Positions 31,315 through 40,217 of a DNA stretch of 64,000 nucleotides are shown here, in pieces. This stretch comes from Nitrospirota bacterium. GTDB taxonomy: Bacteria > Nitrospirota > Thermodesulfovibrionia > Thermodesulfovibrionales > UBA6898. Within the stretch, counting starts at the first letter, position 1; every line of letters begins with the position of its first letter. The notes below the pieces were generated by a model. It saw only the letters and a program-made list of their open reading frames with translations. It had not been told where the DNA came from and made no database searches. The stretch covers positions 1-64,000 of the forward strand of contig JACRLO010000004.1 of assembly GCA_016235245.1 (NCBI GenBank), given 5' to 3'. A program made the position numbers and the translations under genes.

Positions 31315-32706
31315 TTATTTACGCAGGTCGCGTAACAACCGCTGGAATTCCCTGGATTCCGTAAGTATCCGGCCTGCTGCAGCCCGCAGATTATCTACAT
31401 CCTCAGGTGCCAGGGCGAAAGAAGTAGAAAGCCGCTTGAAATACCCGCGTTCTATTTCGTCCTGCAGCGCATCAAACTTGACCTCTACGATATAGAACTG
31501 CATATCTCCGCAGGAACCCGGATCTGTCGAGGCTGTTTTCCCGATGCAGCGCTGTGCGCGGACCTGCTCGGCCCATTCCTTCAGATTCTCCTTCAGAAGC
31601 GCTATGGTCTCGACATTGTACCGCTCTATGGCAATTGTCGAATAGGATTCAAGCATTGCGGCTAATGCCGGAGGACTCTCCATCCTATCCAATTTGGAAT
31701 CAGGCTGGGTTTCGGCGTTGACCACAATGAAGATAACCTTGTGGACATTTTCATGATGCGTATTTCGTATCGTTTTCCAGAAGTCCCCTCTGAAGATTAT
31801 CCTGTCAACAATTGCCCTGAGGCCCAGGTTGTCTGCAACGCCGCCGTCGATAAGATGGAGATAGGGTTTTCTTTCGGGATCAAGATAGGGCTTAATGCTA
31901 TTGACGAGGTGGATCTGCCGGTCTGTTACATCGTGTTCCCTCAGAACGCGATCGACGGGTTCAGGGATTGTATAATTACAGCTCCCTGCATAATTCCGCA
32001 CGGTCACGGGACTCAGGATAACGGGCACTGCCGAGGAGGCGGCAACAGCCCGTGCCACAGGAAAATTCGTAAGATCCGAGCAGATCATGTCGAACATGTC
32101 CTGGGTAAATCCGACCCTCACGCCGTATGTCATGTCGGTGGCATTAATGATAATCATCGGACCTTTCCGGGCCGCGATATCGCCGATGGTGCCTCCGTCG
32201 AAGATATACCTGTCGTAATACTCGGCGGCCAAATCACTGCGGTCGAAATAGGGTGAAAGAAGACGCGCCACGTTTACCGGGTTGAAAATTTTTGAGAGGA
32301 TTTCTCCCTGAATATTTTTTTTCAGGAAACTGCCTTCAAAATCCTGGAAGATTCGATCGCCAAAAAGACCGTAATAACCGGCAGTGAAACTCCCACCGGA
32401 AACGCTCGATATGGTGTCAACTTCATCCAGGAGTCTTCGTTCTTTTCCCTCTGTCACGATTACGGTATTGGCAAGCACTTCAAGCACTCCGTATGAAAAT
32501 GCGGCTGCCCTGGTTCCGCCCCCTGATAGGGTCAGAAAAATAAGCATGTCATCGGATTTTCCGGGCATTCTCATGCTTTTGGCCCGGTACCCGGCTGCCG
32601 GGTTATATTCCTTGAGAGGCTGATTTGCAGGATAATGTGCACATCCGGGGATGAGAATCGAGGCCAGAAGAGCGACAGCAAGGAAGTATATTACTCTCCC
32701 CTGCAT
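31315..32706 (-). CDS. Patatin-like phospholipase lipoprotein
   Basis: A 463-residue lipoprotein. The N-terminus is a signal peptide ending in the lipobox IPGC (Cys22), so it is anchored to a membrane. The patatin domain has the oxyanion loop SGGGTRAAAFSYG, the nucleophile motif SSVSGGS and the catalytic aspartate in LIDGGVADNLGL. Patatins hydrolyse acyl esters of phospholipids. The insertion between 140 and 300 contains the usual FPVARAVAASSAVPVILSPV helix. It is transcribed toward the zinc-ribbon gene and away from the SYLF gene, which lies 108 bases upstream on the same strand. Role in outer-membrane lipid turnover is likely. Confidence 0.88.
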   Translation of the reverse strand: MQGRVIYFLAVALLASILIPGCAHYPANQPLKEYNPAAGYRAKSMRMPGKSDDMLIFLTLSGGGTRAAAFSYGVLEVLANTVIVTEGKERRLLDEVDTISSVSGGSFTAGYYGLFGDRIFQDFEGSFLKKNIQGEILSKIFNPVNVARLLSPYFDRSDLAAEYYDRYIFDGGTIGDIAARKGPMIIINATDMTYGVRVGFTQDMFDMICSDLTNFPVARAVAASSAVPVILSPVTVRNYAGSCNYTIPEPVDRVLREHDVTDRQIHLVNSIKPYLDPERKPYLHLIDGGVADNLGLRAIVDRIIFRGDFWKTIRNTHHENVHKVIFIVVNAETQPDSKLDRMESPPALAAMLESYSTIAIERYNVETIALLKENLKEWAEQVRAQRCIGKTASTDPGSCGDMQFYIVEVKFDALQDEIERGYFKRLSTSFALAPEDVDNLRAAAGRILTESREFQRLLRDLRK

Positions 32707-32814
32707 AAACGCTCCCTGAGGAAAAACGCCGGTCTGTTCAAGGTGTTCTGTTCCGCCCGCTTTTCTGCATGGTACGGTTTTTTGCTTACGGTAAAGGCTG
32801 CTGCGGTATCGACC

Positions 32815-33354
32815 TCAGAAGGGCTCAAAACCAAACCGCTGGCCGCTTACGCTTGCCTCTGCCATGAATCCGGCGGTTGGAAGTATAAAGACCGCCACAC
32901 CGTCCGTGTAGGTTCCTGCTTTCCCTACGCCTTCGGTTACGACTATGGCGGACAGTTGAGCTCCCATCTCGAAACGGCCATTTTTAAAGTCCTCAGCGCG
33001 GTCTTTGTCACGAAAAAAAACGATCTCCCGGTATGCCTGTCCGCCGATCTGGGCACCGGCGCTCAGCTGAGTAATGCTCACTTTTCCTATTGCTTTTCCG
33101 TTTTCAAAGAACCATCCCCTCCCATATCCTACGCCCCCTATGAAAGCGCCCTTGCCGACTGTCGGTAATACCGCATAGGCGTACGCCTTGTCAAAATATA
33201 TTTGCAGGCTTGGATCGATCGACAGGAGCCGGCTTATCGTATCTTTTACGGCACGCTCTTCTTCCTCCCTGTCCCGAGGATCCCAACCGCCGTATGCGGA
33301 CGAAAGAAGAAGAATTAAAACAAAAGCCATGCTTGACATGATGATTCTTTTCAT
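32815..33354 (-). CDS. SYLF/Ysc84-domain secreted lipid-binding protein
   Basis: A 179-residue exported protein: signal peptide MKRIIMSSMAFVLILLLSSAYG, then a SYLF domain with AYAYAVLPTVGKGAFIGGVGYGRGWFFENG, the ITQLSAGAQIGGQAY motif and a C-terminal FMAEASVSGQRFGFEPF strand. SYLF domains bind phosphoinositide-type lipids in eukaryotes; in bacteria they are periplasmic or outer-membrane proteins of unclear role. It is in the same orientation as the patatin lipoprotein gene and 108 bases from it, so the two may be co-transcribed for envelope lipid handling. Confidence 0.85.
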   Translation of the reverse strand: MKRIIMSSMAFVLILLLSSAYGGWDPRDREEEERAVKDTISRLLSIDPSLQIYFDKAYAYAVLPTVGKGAFIGGVGYGRGWFFENGKAIGKVSITQLSAGAQIGGQAYREIVFFRDKDRAEDFKNGRFEMGAQLSAIVVTEGVGKAGTYTDGVAVFILPTAGFMAEASVSGQRFGFEPF

Positions 33355-33660
33355 TTTCCACCTCGTTATGAGAAATAAGTCTGCGTGACAGTCTGCACGT
33401 CACCTGCTTTTCATTATATGCTGGCGGCGGTGCGGTGTCAAAGCCGGCCTGCCAAAAAGTCTGGCATTCAGCTGCCCCTTTTCAGGTTCAGACGGCATAA
33501 CAGCCTTAATTTCCCCTTACGGATAAGGGAAACGATGGCAGGTCCTGTTTAATGCTCTCTTGCTATTGAAACAATGCGTGATACAATGTGTTTAATAACC
33601 GAGTGAGGATGCTCCCTTGGTAATGTTACCAAGAGACGTTTTAGACGCCGGGGAGGTAGT
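33355..33660 (+). promoter_or_regulatory. Intergenic control region before the DUF3300 gene
   Basis: No gene here. A promoter for the plus strand fits TTGCTA 33560-33565 and TACAAT 33582-33587 with a 16-base spacer. In the leader, CTTGGTAA-TG-TTACCAAG at 33616-33633 is an 18-base palindrome, likely an operator or a small hairpin. GGGGAGG at 33650 is the ribosome site. The opposite end should hold the promoter of the SYLF gene. Confidence 0.5.
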
Positions 33661-34908
33661 ATGAAGATACGCAGAGTCATAAATCGGTCAGTCTGTCTCC
33701 TTGTCATATTAATTCTTACACTGCCGCTGCAGTCATTGGCGCAGGATGCGGGGGGAGGAGCTCAATACGGGTCGTTCAGCAGGGAGCAGCTTGCGCAGAT
33801 GCTGGCACCCGTTGCCCTGTTCCCCGATGCACTTTTGTCTCAGATACTGATGGCCGCCACATATCCACTCGAGGTGGTAGAGGCTGACCGGTGGGTGAAG
33901 AAGAATGCAGGTCTTGAGGGCGATGAGCTGGATCAAGCCCTTGTGGACAAAGAGTGGGATCCGAGTGTTAAGTCTCTCTGCCATTTCCCTTCTATTGTCA
34001 GTTCAATGAGCGATAAGATAGCACAGACAACCAGACTTGGCGATGCCTTTCTCGGACAACAGGCTGATGTTATGGCCATGATCCAGGAATTGAGGGAGAA
34101 GGCCCGCGAGACAGGGAACCTCACTTCCACGAAAGAGCAGAAGGTGACCGTCGAAAGAGAGACGATCATCATCGAACCGTCTACCCCCGAAGTGGTTTAT
34201 GTCCCGTCATATGACCCTTATTATGTCTACGGACCCTGGTGGTATCCTGCCTATCCTCCCTATTATTGGTGGCCAGGACCTGCGGTCATAGGCGCCGGCC
34301 TGGTTTTCTGGCCCGGCATCTATGTCGGCATTTCTGCGAGTTCCTGGTGCTATTTTGATTGGTATAACCATATTATCGTACTTGACTGGGGCAGAACTCA
34401 CAGGTTTCATCGTCACCGCGGCGATAGAGATGGTAGTGACAGGTGGCATCATGATTCAGAGCACCGCAGAGGCGTTGCATACCGGGACAGGGAGACGGCC
34501 AGAAAATTTGGCCAGGCTGCTGAACGATCCCGTGAGTCGAGACGTGAACTTCGCGGTTTTCCTGAACGCCGGATCATGGACAGTCAGACACGGGAGACGA
34601 CCCGGAGGGATACGGAAAGAACTCCTTTGAGAAGCGGCGGGACAGTCCGCCCGGAAAAGGGCAGAGTCCGTGAACAAATTGACCGCGGAGTGAGGCCGGT
34701 AATCCCGAAGCGGGAAAATGTCTTTGATGGTGGCGGTGACGCAAGGAGAGAAAGTATGGAGAGCGAACGCGGCCGGAGCAGTCGTGAAGGCGCTGGTCAG
34801 AGCACGGGCGAAAGCAGGGGTAATGATGGCGGCAGAAGTCAGGGGCGCAGCAAGGGCCTGAACTCGGGGCAGGATGGCCGCGGAGAACTCAGGAGGATGG
34901 GAAGATGA
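33661..34908 (+). CDS. DUF3300 secreted protein
   Basis: A 415-residue exported protein. After a signal peptide ending SLAQDA comes the DUF3300 domain: REQLAQMLAPVALFPDALLSQILMAATYP and DPSVKSLCHFPSIVSSMSDK. A proline/tyrosine/tryptophan-rich middle (YDPYYVYGPWWYPAYPPYYW and FWPGIYVGISASS) is typical of the family. The last 150 residues are low-complexity and rich in Arg, Ser, Gly and Glu, with no structure. Function unknown. Its stop overlaps the start of the DUF2950 gene by four bases; this DUF3300-DUF2950 pair is often conserved, implying joint action in the envelope. Confidence 0.85.
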   Translation: MKIRRVINRSVCLLVILILTLPLQSLAQDAGGGAQYGSFSREQLAQMLAPVALFPDALLSQILMAATYPLEVVEADRWVKKNAGLEGDELDQALVDKEWDPSVKSLCHFPSIVSSMSDKIAQTTRLGDAFLGQQADVMAMIQELREKARETGNLTSTKEQKVTVERETIIIEPSTPEVVYVPSYDPYYVYGPWWYPAYPPYYWWPGPAVIGAGLVFWPGIYVGISASSWCYFDWYNHIIVLDWGRTHRFHRHRGDRDGSDRWHHDSEHRRGVAYRDRETARKFGQAAERSRESRRELRGFPERRIMDSQTRETTRRDTERTPLRSGGTVRPEKGRVREQIDRGVRPVIPKRENVFDGGGDARRESMESERGRSSREGAGQSTGESRGNDGGRSQGRSKGLNSGQDGRGELRRMGR

Positions 34909-35930
34909 CGATATGCTCCAAACAGATACAGAACTCTGACACCTTTGCCTCAAATACCGCGATGATGCAGAGGCGAATGCGGTCATCTGCATCTGCATGG
35001 GCAGGTGTTCTGGTAATGGTATGTATTGCCTTTTTTGCAGGTTCTGCTTTTGCAAAGGCCGGTGTTGGCGCAAAACAGAGGACATTTGCATCACCCGATG
35101 AGGCAGCCAAAGCCCTGGCGGTTGCAGTCAAAAATAATAATAGCAAAGAATTGGTTGCTATTCTCGGACCCGGATCAGGAGATCTTATTTTTTCAGGTGA
35201 TGAGGTTGATGACAGGATGAGAAAAGAGCGATTTATGAAAGCCTATGAAGAAAAAAACAACACAGAGCTGAGGGGAGCTGATAAAGCCCTGCTCCGTATC
35301 GGCAGCCAGGATCGTCTTTTTCCTATCCCTGTCATCAGGAAAAGAGACAGGTGGTTTTTTGATACAAAGGCAGGCAGGGAAGAACTCCTCTGCAGAAGGG
35401 TCGGCAGAAACGAACTGAATGTTATAAACGTGCTCCAGGCTTACACTGACGCACAGCGCGAATACGCTGTAAAAGATCGGGACAATGACGGTGTTTTTGA
35501 ATTTGCCCAGCGCCTGATCAGCACAGAAGGCAAGCGGGACGGCCTGTATTGGGATGCAAAAGAAGGCGAAGAGGAGAGTCCTCTGGGGCCGTTGATCGCA
35601 AAGGCTTCAGGGGAGGGTTATAATAAGGCCCGCTCAAAAATGGAACCTTTTCATGGCTACTACTTTAGGATCATCAAGGCCCAGGGCCCCAGCGCAAAAG
35701 GCGGTGCCTTTGATTATATTGCCAAGGGACATATGGTTCTTGGTTTCGGTCTCCTTGCCTATCCTGCCAAATATAGCTCGTCAGGGATCATGACCTTTAT
35801 GGTGAATCAGGAGGGCGTGATCTATCAGAAGGACCTTGGGGAACAAACAGCCAGGGCATCGAAAATAACCAGGTATGATCCTGATAAGACCTGGGAAAAG
35901 GTCGAGGAAGCGTCAAAACAGCAGAATTGA
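34905..35930 (+). CDS. DUF2950 secreted protein
   Basis: A 341-residue protein of the DUF2950 family. The N-terminus has a hydrophobic segment (WAGVLVMVCIAFFAGSAFAK) acting as a signal peptide, followed by FASPDEAAKALAVAVKNNNSKELVAILGPGS and the family pattern LLCRRVGRNELNVINVLQAYTDAQREYA. The middle motif GLYWDAKEGEEESPLGPLIAKA and the C-terminal FDYIAKGHMVLGFGLLAYPAKY are also typical. The ATG overlaps the DUF3300 stop; the in-frame ATG at 34962 is an alternative start. Role unknown; periplasmic. A terminator lies 17 bases beyond the stop. Confidence 0.85.
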   Translation: MTICSKQIQNSDTFASNTAMMQRRMRSSASAWAGVLVMVCIAFFAGSAFAKAGVGAKQRTFASPDEAAKALAVAVKNNNSKELVAILGPGSGDLIFSGDEVDDRMRKERFMKAYEEKNNTELRGADKALLRIGSQDRLFPIPVIRKRDRWFFDTKAGREELLCRRVGRNELNVINVLQAYTDAQREYAVKDRDNDGVFEFAQRLISTEGKRDGLYWDAKEGEEESPLGPLIAKASGEGYNKARSKMEPFHGYYFRIIKAQGPSAKGGAFDYIAKGHMVLGFGLLAYPAKYSSSGIMTFMVNQEGVIYQKDLGEQTARASKITRYDPDKTWEKVEEASKQQN

Positions 35931-35946
35931 TTTTTTATGCCGACAA

Positions 35947-35979
35947 GGGCATGACGGTGTTCTGGTCGTGCCCTTTTTG
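35947..35979 (+). terminator. Intrinsic terminator after the DUF2950 gene
   Basis: GGGCATGAC pairs with GTCGTGCCC (one G-U) and five T follow. It ends the DUF3300-DUF2950 unit. Confidence 0.8.
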
Positions 35980-36011
35980 TCCGGGAAATTGCTTCAGGAG
36001 AGATCTTGCGT

Positions 36012-36341
36012 TCAGTACACAGACCGTATCCTGCCGGTCTTTCTGTCGAAGATGACCTTGTCAACCTGTCTGCTTTCCCGAAGCACCTGGGCCTCAATGA
36101 ACCTGCCTTTATGAGAAATATGGCCCAGACGGTAGCCCCGCTCTTCGTAGTATTTGCTGAGCGACTGTATGGCTTCCCTGAGAGGAATAGACTCCCTGCA
36201 TGCGCCATACACTGCGCAGTCCTTGCAATAAGCGCCATAGGGCGTAATCGGTCCCTCCCCTCCGGAAGAGAACGAAACGGCAGCCAGCACAATGAATGCC
36301 GCCAGCGCTGATCTGATGATACTGCGCAGAATTTTCATCAT
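36012..36341 (-). CDS. Small secreted protein, 109 aa
   Basis: A 109-residue exported protein. The N-terminus (SIIRSALAAFIVLAAVSFSSGG) is a signal peptide. The mature part has three cysteines in YCKDCAVYGACRES, then a helix and a small beta unit (RFIEAQVLRESRQVDKVIFD) of the PepSY-like size. No family is named. It is convergent with the DUF2950 gene. GAGGAT is upstream of the ATG. It lies upstream of nothing else on its strand, so probably monocistronic. Confidence 0.6.
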   Translation of the reverse strand: MMKILRSIIRSALAAFIVLAAVSFSSGGEGPITPYGAYCKDCAVYGACRESIPLREAIQSLSKYYEERGYRLGHISHKGRFIEAQVLRESRQVDKVIFDRKTGRIRSVY

Positions 36342-36394
36342 ATCCTCTTTCTTATCCTATGCCGCGGTGATGAAGAAATTATGAAGAATTCTCT

Positions 36395-36670
36395 TCATGA
36401 GATATCCTCAACCCCGCTGATCTGCACCACTTTCCTTTTTGATGTATGCCCCCTGATGACCTTTATTTGTGATTTTTTTAGCTTCAATCCCTCAGCGAGC
36501 ACCTCGATCAGCTGTTCGTTTGCAGCCCCTTCTACGGGCGGTGAGGTGAGTTTTACTTTCAGGACATTGTTGTCCATAACGCCTGCGATGCCTTTTTGCG
36601 AAGACCTTGGCTCAACCTTAATCTCGATCGTTATGCCGTTTTTTATCTTTTTAAACGGTATTTCCTTCAT
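36395..36670 (-). CDS. DUF167 (YggU-type) protein
   Basis: A 91-residue DUF167 protein of unknown function, with the family core ITIEIKVEPRSSQKGIAGV, LKVKLTSPPVEGAANEQLIEVLAEGLKL and IKVIRGHTSKRKVVQI. It is the last gene of a five-gene minus-strand operon, starting 3 bases after the histidine-kinase stop. Family members are often near yggT or cell-division genes; here the link is to a two-component system. Confidence 0.85.
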   Translation of the reverse strand: MKEIPFKKIKNGITIEIKVEPRSSQKGIAGVMDNNVLKVKLTSPPVEGAANEQLIEVLAEGLKLKKSQIKVIRGHTSKRKVVQISGVEDIS

Positions 36671-36673
36671 CTC

Positions 36674-38026
36674 TTATCCCTCGCGGTTTTCCGGAAGCCA
36701 TATCCGGAACAGTGATCCCTTGCCCGCCGCACTTTTCACTTCTACGGTCCCCGCCATGGCTTCGACCAGCTCTTTGACAATGGCAAGTCCGAGGCCGATG
36801 CCATTGGACTCTTCCCCCCGGTAAAACCTCTTGAAGATGTCTTGCAGCCGGTCCTGCGCAATTCCCTTTCCCGAGTCAGCGACTTCAATATAAATTCCCT
36901 TGCCATCTTTGCCAAAATCGATCCGGATAGAGCCCCTATCCGTATATTTGAGCGCATTGGAAAGGATATTCTGCATGATCCTCTCCAGTTTTTCAGGGTC
37001 AGAAAATACGGGCAGGTCCTCTCTGTCCGATATCGTCATCTGAAGCCCTTTTTCCGCAGCGAGAGGAAGCATTCTATCCCGGATGCGCAAAAGAAATTCC
37101 TTAAGGTTAACCATCACAAAATTCTTTTTTGTAAAAAAGCTTGCTTCAGCCTTGGTGACGTCTTCTATGCCTTCCACGAGTCTTATAAGATTTTCTGTCT
37201 CTGCCCGGATATTCTCAAGCCCCTGTACCTGATCAGTGATGATGCCATCGTTTATAGCCTCAATATTTGCCTTCATGACCGCAAGCGGGGTGCGAAGCTC
37301 ATGGGCGATATTGGATGTCAAATGCCTGCGCAGGGCCTCCTCACGCTGCAGGGCCTCAGCCATGTAGTTAAAGCTGCGGCTTAATTGACCGAGTTCATCC
37401 CCGGAGTATATCGGGACACGTACACTGAAGTCGCTCTCGGCAAGAGATTCTACGGCACCTTTCATCTTTTTCAGGGGCCGAGAAAGGAAGAGACTGAAAA
37501 ACAGGGAAAGAAGGACAGCCCCGCCGCCTGCAATAGAGAAGGCTACGACTAGAAAATAGAGCCCCCTTTTTTTGAAGAGGGTTTCCTTCTCTTCAATGCC
37601 TGGCCTGCTGAGCTGCCTCACTTTCATCGTGCCGATCTCTCTTCCTTCCTGATACAGGGGATAGGGTTCATAGGCTCCTTTTGCAGAGCTCAGATCAGTG
37701 ATTGCGAGCATCCGCTTTTGCATGGAGGGTGAGAGCATGGTAATGGCAGCCGCAGAACTCATCACTTCGTGGCCTTCCGCGTCCTCAATGGTCAGATCGA
37801 AGCCGAGCATGACAGCCCAGTGCAGGGCCTCATGCAGCGCAGCATGATCCCAGCGGCCAGCCTCATAACTGCCTTCAATGGACGCCATGATCCAGTAAAG
37901 CCTGTCTTCCCTTGCGCCGCTTACATATTCCTCAAAATCTCTCGTAATAAGGCGTTCATAGATGAGCCCCGAGATGAGCGAAAGGAGGACGACCGCAAGA
38001 AAAGAGAGAAAAAGCTTATTCCTCAT
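36674..38026 (-). CDS. Sensor histidine kinase
   Basis: A 450-residue membrane kinase. I chose ATG 38026 (MRNKLFLSFLAVVLLS), which overlaps the response-regulator stop by 11 bases; longer frames extend into the regulator gene without a ribosome site. It has two membrane spans (about 8-28 and 170-195), a periplasmic loop, a HAMP linker (RPLKKMKGAVESLAESDF), the H-box NIAHELRTPLAVMK with the phospho-accepting His, and ATPase motifs NALKYT, DSGKGI and GIGLGLAIVKELVE. The signal sensed is not evident. Standard class I kinase, paired with the regulator before it. Confidence 0.92.
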   Translation of the reverse strand: MRNKLFLSFLAVVLLSLISGLIYERLITRDFEEYVSGAREDRLYWIMASIEGSYEAGRWDHAALHEALHWAVMLGFDLTIEDAEGHEVMSSAAAITMLSPSMQKRMLAITDLSSAKGAYEPYPLYQEGREIGTMKVRQLSRPGIEEKETLFKKRGLYFLVVAFSIAGGGAVLLSLFFSLFLSRPLKKMKGAVESLAESDFSVRVPIYSGDELGQLSRSFNYMAEALQREEALRRHLTSNIAHELRTPLAVMKANIEAINDGIITDQVQGLENIRAETENLIRLVEGIEDVTKAEASFFTKKNFVMVNLKEFLLRIRDRMLPLAAEKGLQMTISDREDLPVFSDPEKLERIMQNILSNALKYTDRGSIRIDFGKDGKGIYIEVADSGKGIAQDRLQDIFKRFYRGEESNGIGLGLAIVKELVEAMAGTVEVKSAAGKGSLFRIWLPENREG

Positions 38027-38720
38027 CAGGTATGCCGATAAATTTATACCCGACACCATACACGGTCTGTATGAATTCGGGCGACTTCGAGTCTTCCTCG
38101 ACTTTGTGACGCAGGTTTTTGACATGTGCGTCAATGGTCCTGTCATAGCCCTCAAAATCGAAGCCCTGAACAATATTCACGATCTGGTTGCGTGAGAGTA
38201 TTCTGCCATTGTTTTCGGCAAGGGAGGTGAGGATCTTGAACTCCGTGAGCGTAAGCTGCAATGATTTGCCGCCCAACGTTATCTCATGGCGGTCGAGGTC
38301 AATCGTAAGCTTGCCCCTGTTGTAGCTGAGATGGTTCTTCTTTTTCTTTCCGGCCCGTCTCAAATGCGCCTTTATGCGCGCAACGAGCTCCTTGGGGCTG
38401 AAGGGCTTGACTACATAATCGTCTGCACCGATACCGAAGCCCCTGACCCGGTCTTCCTCGCCGCTTTTTGCGGTAAGCATGATGATCGGGACCTCTGAGG
38501 CTTCCCTGATTATGGAGCAGAGTTCTTCCCCTGCCATATCCGGAAGCATGAGGTCCAATATGATCAGATCCGGATTCTCCTTCAAAATGCCGAGCGCGGC
38601 AGACCCGTTTTCAGCCACCTTTATCCTGAAGCCTTCTTTCTCAAGGTATGCCCTGACAATATCAGAGATCTTCTTTTCGTCCTCAACGATCAGGATGAAT
38701 TCTTTTCTGCCAATATCCAT
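38016..38720 (-). CDS. OmpR-family response regulator
   Basis: A 234-residue regulator with an N-terminal receiver (FILIVEDEKKISDIVRAYLEK, phospho-accepting Asp in LIILDLMLPDMAG, switch Lys in YVVKPFSP) and a C-terminal OmpR/PhoB winged helix (LTEFKILTSLAENNGRILSR ... VKNLRHKVEE ... VYGVGYKF). The ATG at 38720 has GGAGG eight bases upstream; the GTG at 38729 lies on the ribosome site. It overlaps the kinase gene (11 bases) and the PAP2 gene (38 bases), so all are translated from one message. Confidence 0.92.
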   Translation of the reverse strand: MDIGRKEFILIVEDEKKISDIVRAYLEKEGFRIKVAENGSAALGILKENPDLIILDLMLPDMAGEELCSIIREASEVPIIMLTAKSGEEDRVRGFGIGADDYVVKPFSPKELVARIKAHLRRAGKKKKNHLSYNRGKLTIDLDRHEITLGGKSLQLTLTEFKILTSLAENNGRILSRNQIVNIVQGFDFEGYDRTIDAHVKNLRHKVEEDSKSPEFIQTVYGVGYKFIGIPDEE

Positions 38721-39567
38721 AATATGCACCTCCGAAAAACAGGGTTAAGACGGTCAGGATAATCCCAGCCAGTACATCTACCACATAATGATATCTGAGG
38801 TAAACCGTAGAAAAAATAAGTGCTGCAACGAAGGGCAGAAATGTCCAAAAGAGCCTCTTCTCAAATCTGAAGGCAAGGAAAAGTACGGTAAGTGCGATGC
38901 CGGTATGGCCGCTCGGAAATGCATCACGCTTTATGCCTTCAAGGCGGTTCAGCAGTTCCTGTATCGGCGCCGCAAGGATGAAGCCACGGAGTTCACTATT
39001 CTGCAGATGGTTTAGGGTGAAGCGCGGCCCGATTGCTGGGAAGAGCAGATACCCGGCGTATGAAAGATAAAAACAGAGCATGATCATAAAGAGAGCAGAG
39101 TCGAACTCCTTTTCACGTCTTTGTGCCAGAAGAACAATGCCGAGGGTGAACGGCAGAAGATAGTAGCTCGTATAGGCGATCTGGAGAGCATCGGTAAGCA
39201 GGGGGTGCATGATCCTCTCCATCATGACGGTCGGATGTCCGCCAAAGAGAAGGAAATCGAGCTTTATCAGAAACGGGTCTATGTCCACAGGATTTACGGC
39301 ATGCACGACATATTCGAGGCTGTCGAAAATGGCGAGAATCGATATGGTCGGGAATATCAGATGATAGGACCAGTGCATGAACCGTCCTTTGTCCCGGAGC
39401 AGAAGCAAGAGCGCCTGAACAAGGAACAGACCGCAATAAAGCAGGATGAGAAATGCCGCATGGTCAATCTTATGGCTGAATATGACCGTGATAACGGTCA
39501 GTATGGTCAGCGAGAAAAAATTGAGGGTGTCCGCAGGTCTGAGCAGCACGAGAATGTTTCTGCTCAT
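38683..39567 (-). CDS. PAP2-superfamily membrane phosphatase (Aur1/inositol phosphotransferase-like)
   Basis: A 294-residue protein with about six membrane spans and a C-terminal PAP2 phosphatase site: KRDAFPSGHTG and later RYHYVVDVLAG. The first residue set of the PAP2 signature (KxxxxxxRP) is not clear, as in the Aur1-like subgroup. Such enzymes dephosphorylate lipid phosphates or transfer polar heads. It overlaps the NYN gene start by four bases at one end and the response regulator by 38 bases at the other. Confidence 0.82.
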   Translation of the reverse strand: MSRNILVLLRPADTLNFFSLTILTVITVIFSHKIDHAAFLILLYCGLFLVQALLLLLRDKGRFMHWSYHLIFPTISILAIFDSLEYVVHAVNPVDIDPFLIKLDFLLFGGHPTVMMERIMHPLLTDALQIAYTSYYLLPFTLGIVLLAQRREKEFDSALFMIMLCFYLSYAGYLLFPAIGPRFTLNHLQNSELRGFILAAPIQELLNRLEGIKRDAFPSGHTGIALTVLFLAFRFEKRLFWTFLPFVAALIFSTVYLRYHYVVDVLAGIILTVLTLFFGGAYYGYWQKRIHPDR

Positions 39568-40052
39568 AGCCTATTGAGAACCCGTATGAGAGCTTTTTCT
39601 TTTCTTGACCGTTGTCTCGGGCTGCCTTTCAGTTTTTGTTCGAAGTCTTCTTCCTGCTCGTTATCATTGCTGCTGAAATTATTGCCGGCATGCTCAAGCA
39701 GGCTTGAGAACTGATCAGAAGGGACAGGCACTGAACCGCTTCTCCATGCATGGTCCGCAATCTCCCTGTCAGAACTGATCACGATCCACTCTTTTCCGCC
39801 CTGCCCCATTATGTCTTTGATCACCTCGTCTGCCTTGTCGCCGAGGCGGGAGTAGATAACACAAACCCCTCCGGTAATGGTCTGTTCCTGGTTATGGCCC
39901 CCTGATTTCCAGCCGTCAAATACGACGGTGATGTCATGGCCTTTCCGTTTTTTATATGCAGCAAGCTGCAGAATAAGTCTCTCCCGCTGCTTCTGGAGAT
40001 CCCGGTGCTGTATGCCGATGAGATTGTAGCCGTCTATGATGAGCGAAGAAAT
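39564..40052 (-). CDS. NYN-domain (YacP-like) predicted ribonuclease
   Basis: A NYN/PIN-like nuclease: LIIDGYNLIGIQ, ITVVFDGWKSGG, DKADEVIKDIMGQGG and VISSDREIADHA give the four acidic groups of the active site. YacP (Rae1) cleaves mRNA at the ribosome. The frame stays open to 40139, but the best ribosome site (AGGAG) stands 8 bases before an ATT codon at 40052, which would begin the protein just ahead of the core strand (SSLIIDGYN), as in YacP homologues. ATT is a rare start, so this choice is tentative. First gene of the operon ending with DUF167. Confidence 0.8.
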   Translation of the reverse strand: MSSLIIDGYNLIGIQHRDLQKQRERLILQLAAYKKRKGHDITVVFDGWKSGGHNQEQTITGGVCVIYSRLGDKADEVIKDIMGQGGKEWIVISSDREIADHAWRSGSVPVPSDQFSSLLEHAGNNFSSNDNEQEEDFEQKLKGSPRQRSRKEKALIRVLNRL

Positions 40053-40217
40053 TGCCGTCTCTCCTGATGTCGTTTTGCTGAGATAGTATAGCAGGTATTT
40101 TGGAGAGGATGAATCCCGGGGGTGATCACCTGGCGCCACAAAAGAGAGCGGCCGCCTCTTTTCCCGGAAGATCAGAGGCGACCGCTATGATTTTCGACCT
40201 ATGCAGACAGGGTGATT

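Noticed and set aside
32635-33168. 177-codon plus-strand frame
   Set aside because: Antisense to the start of the patatin gene and to the SYLF gene, both of which have clear family motifs.
34456-35094. 212-codon minus-strand frame
   Set aside because: Antisense shadow of the low-complexity end of the DUF3300 gene and of the DUF2950 start.
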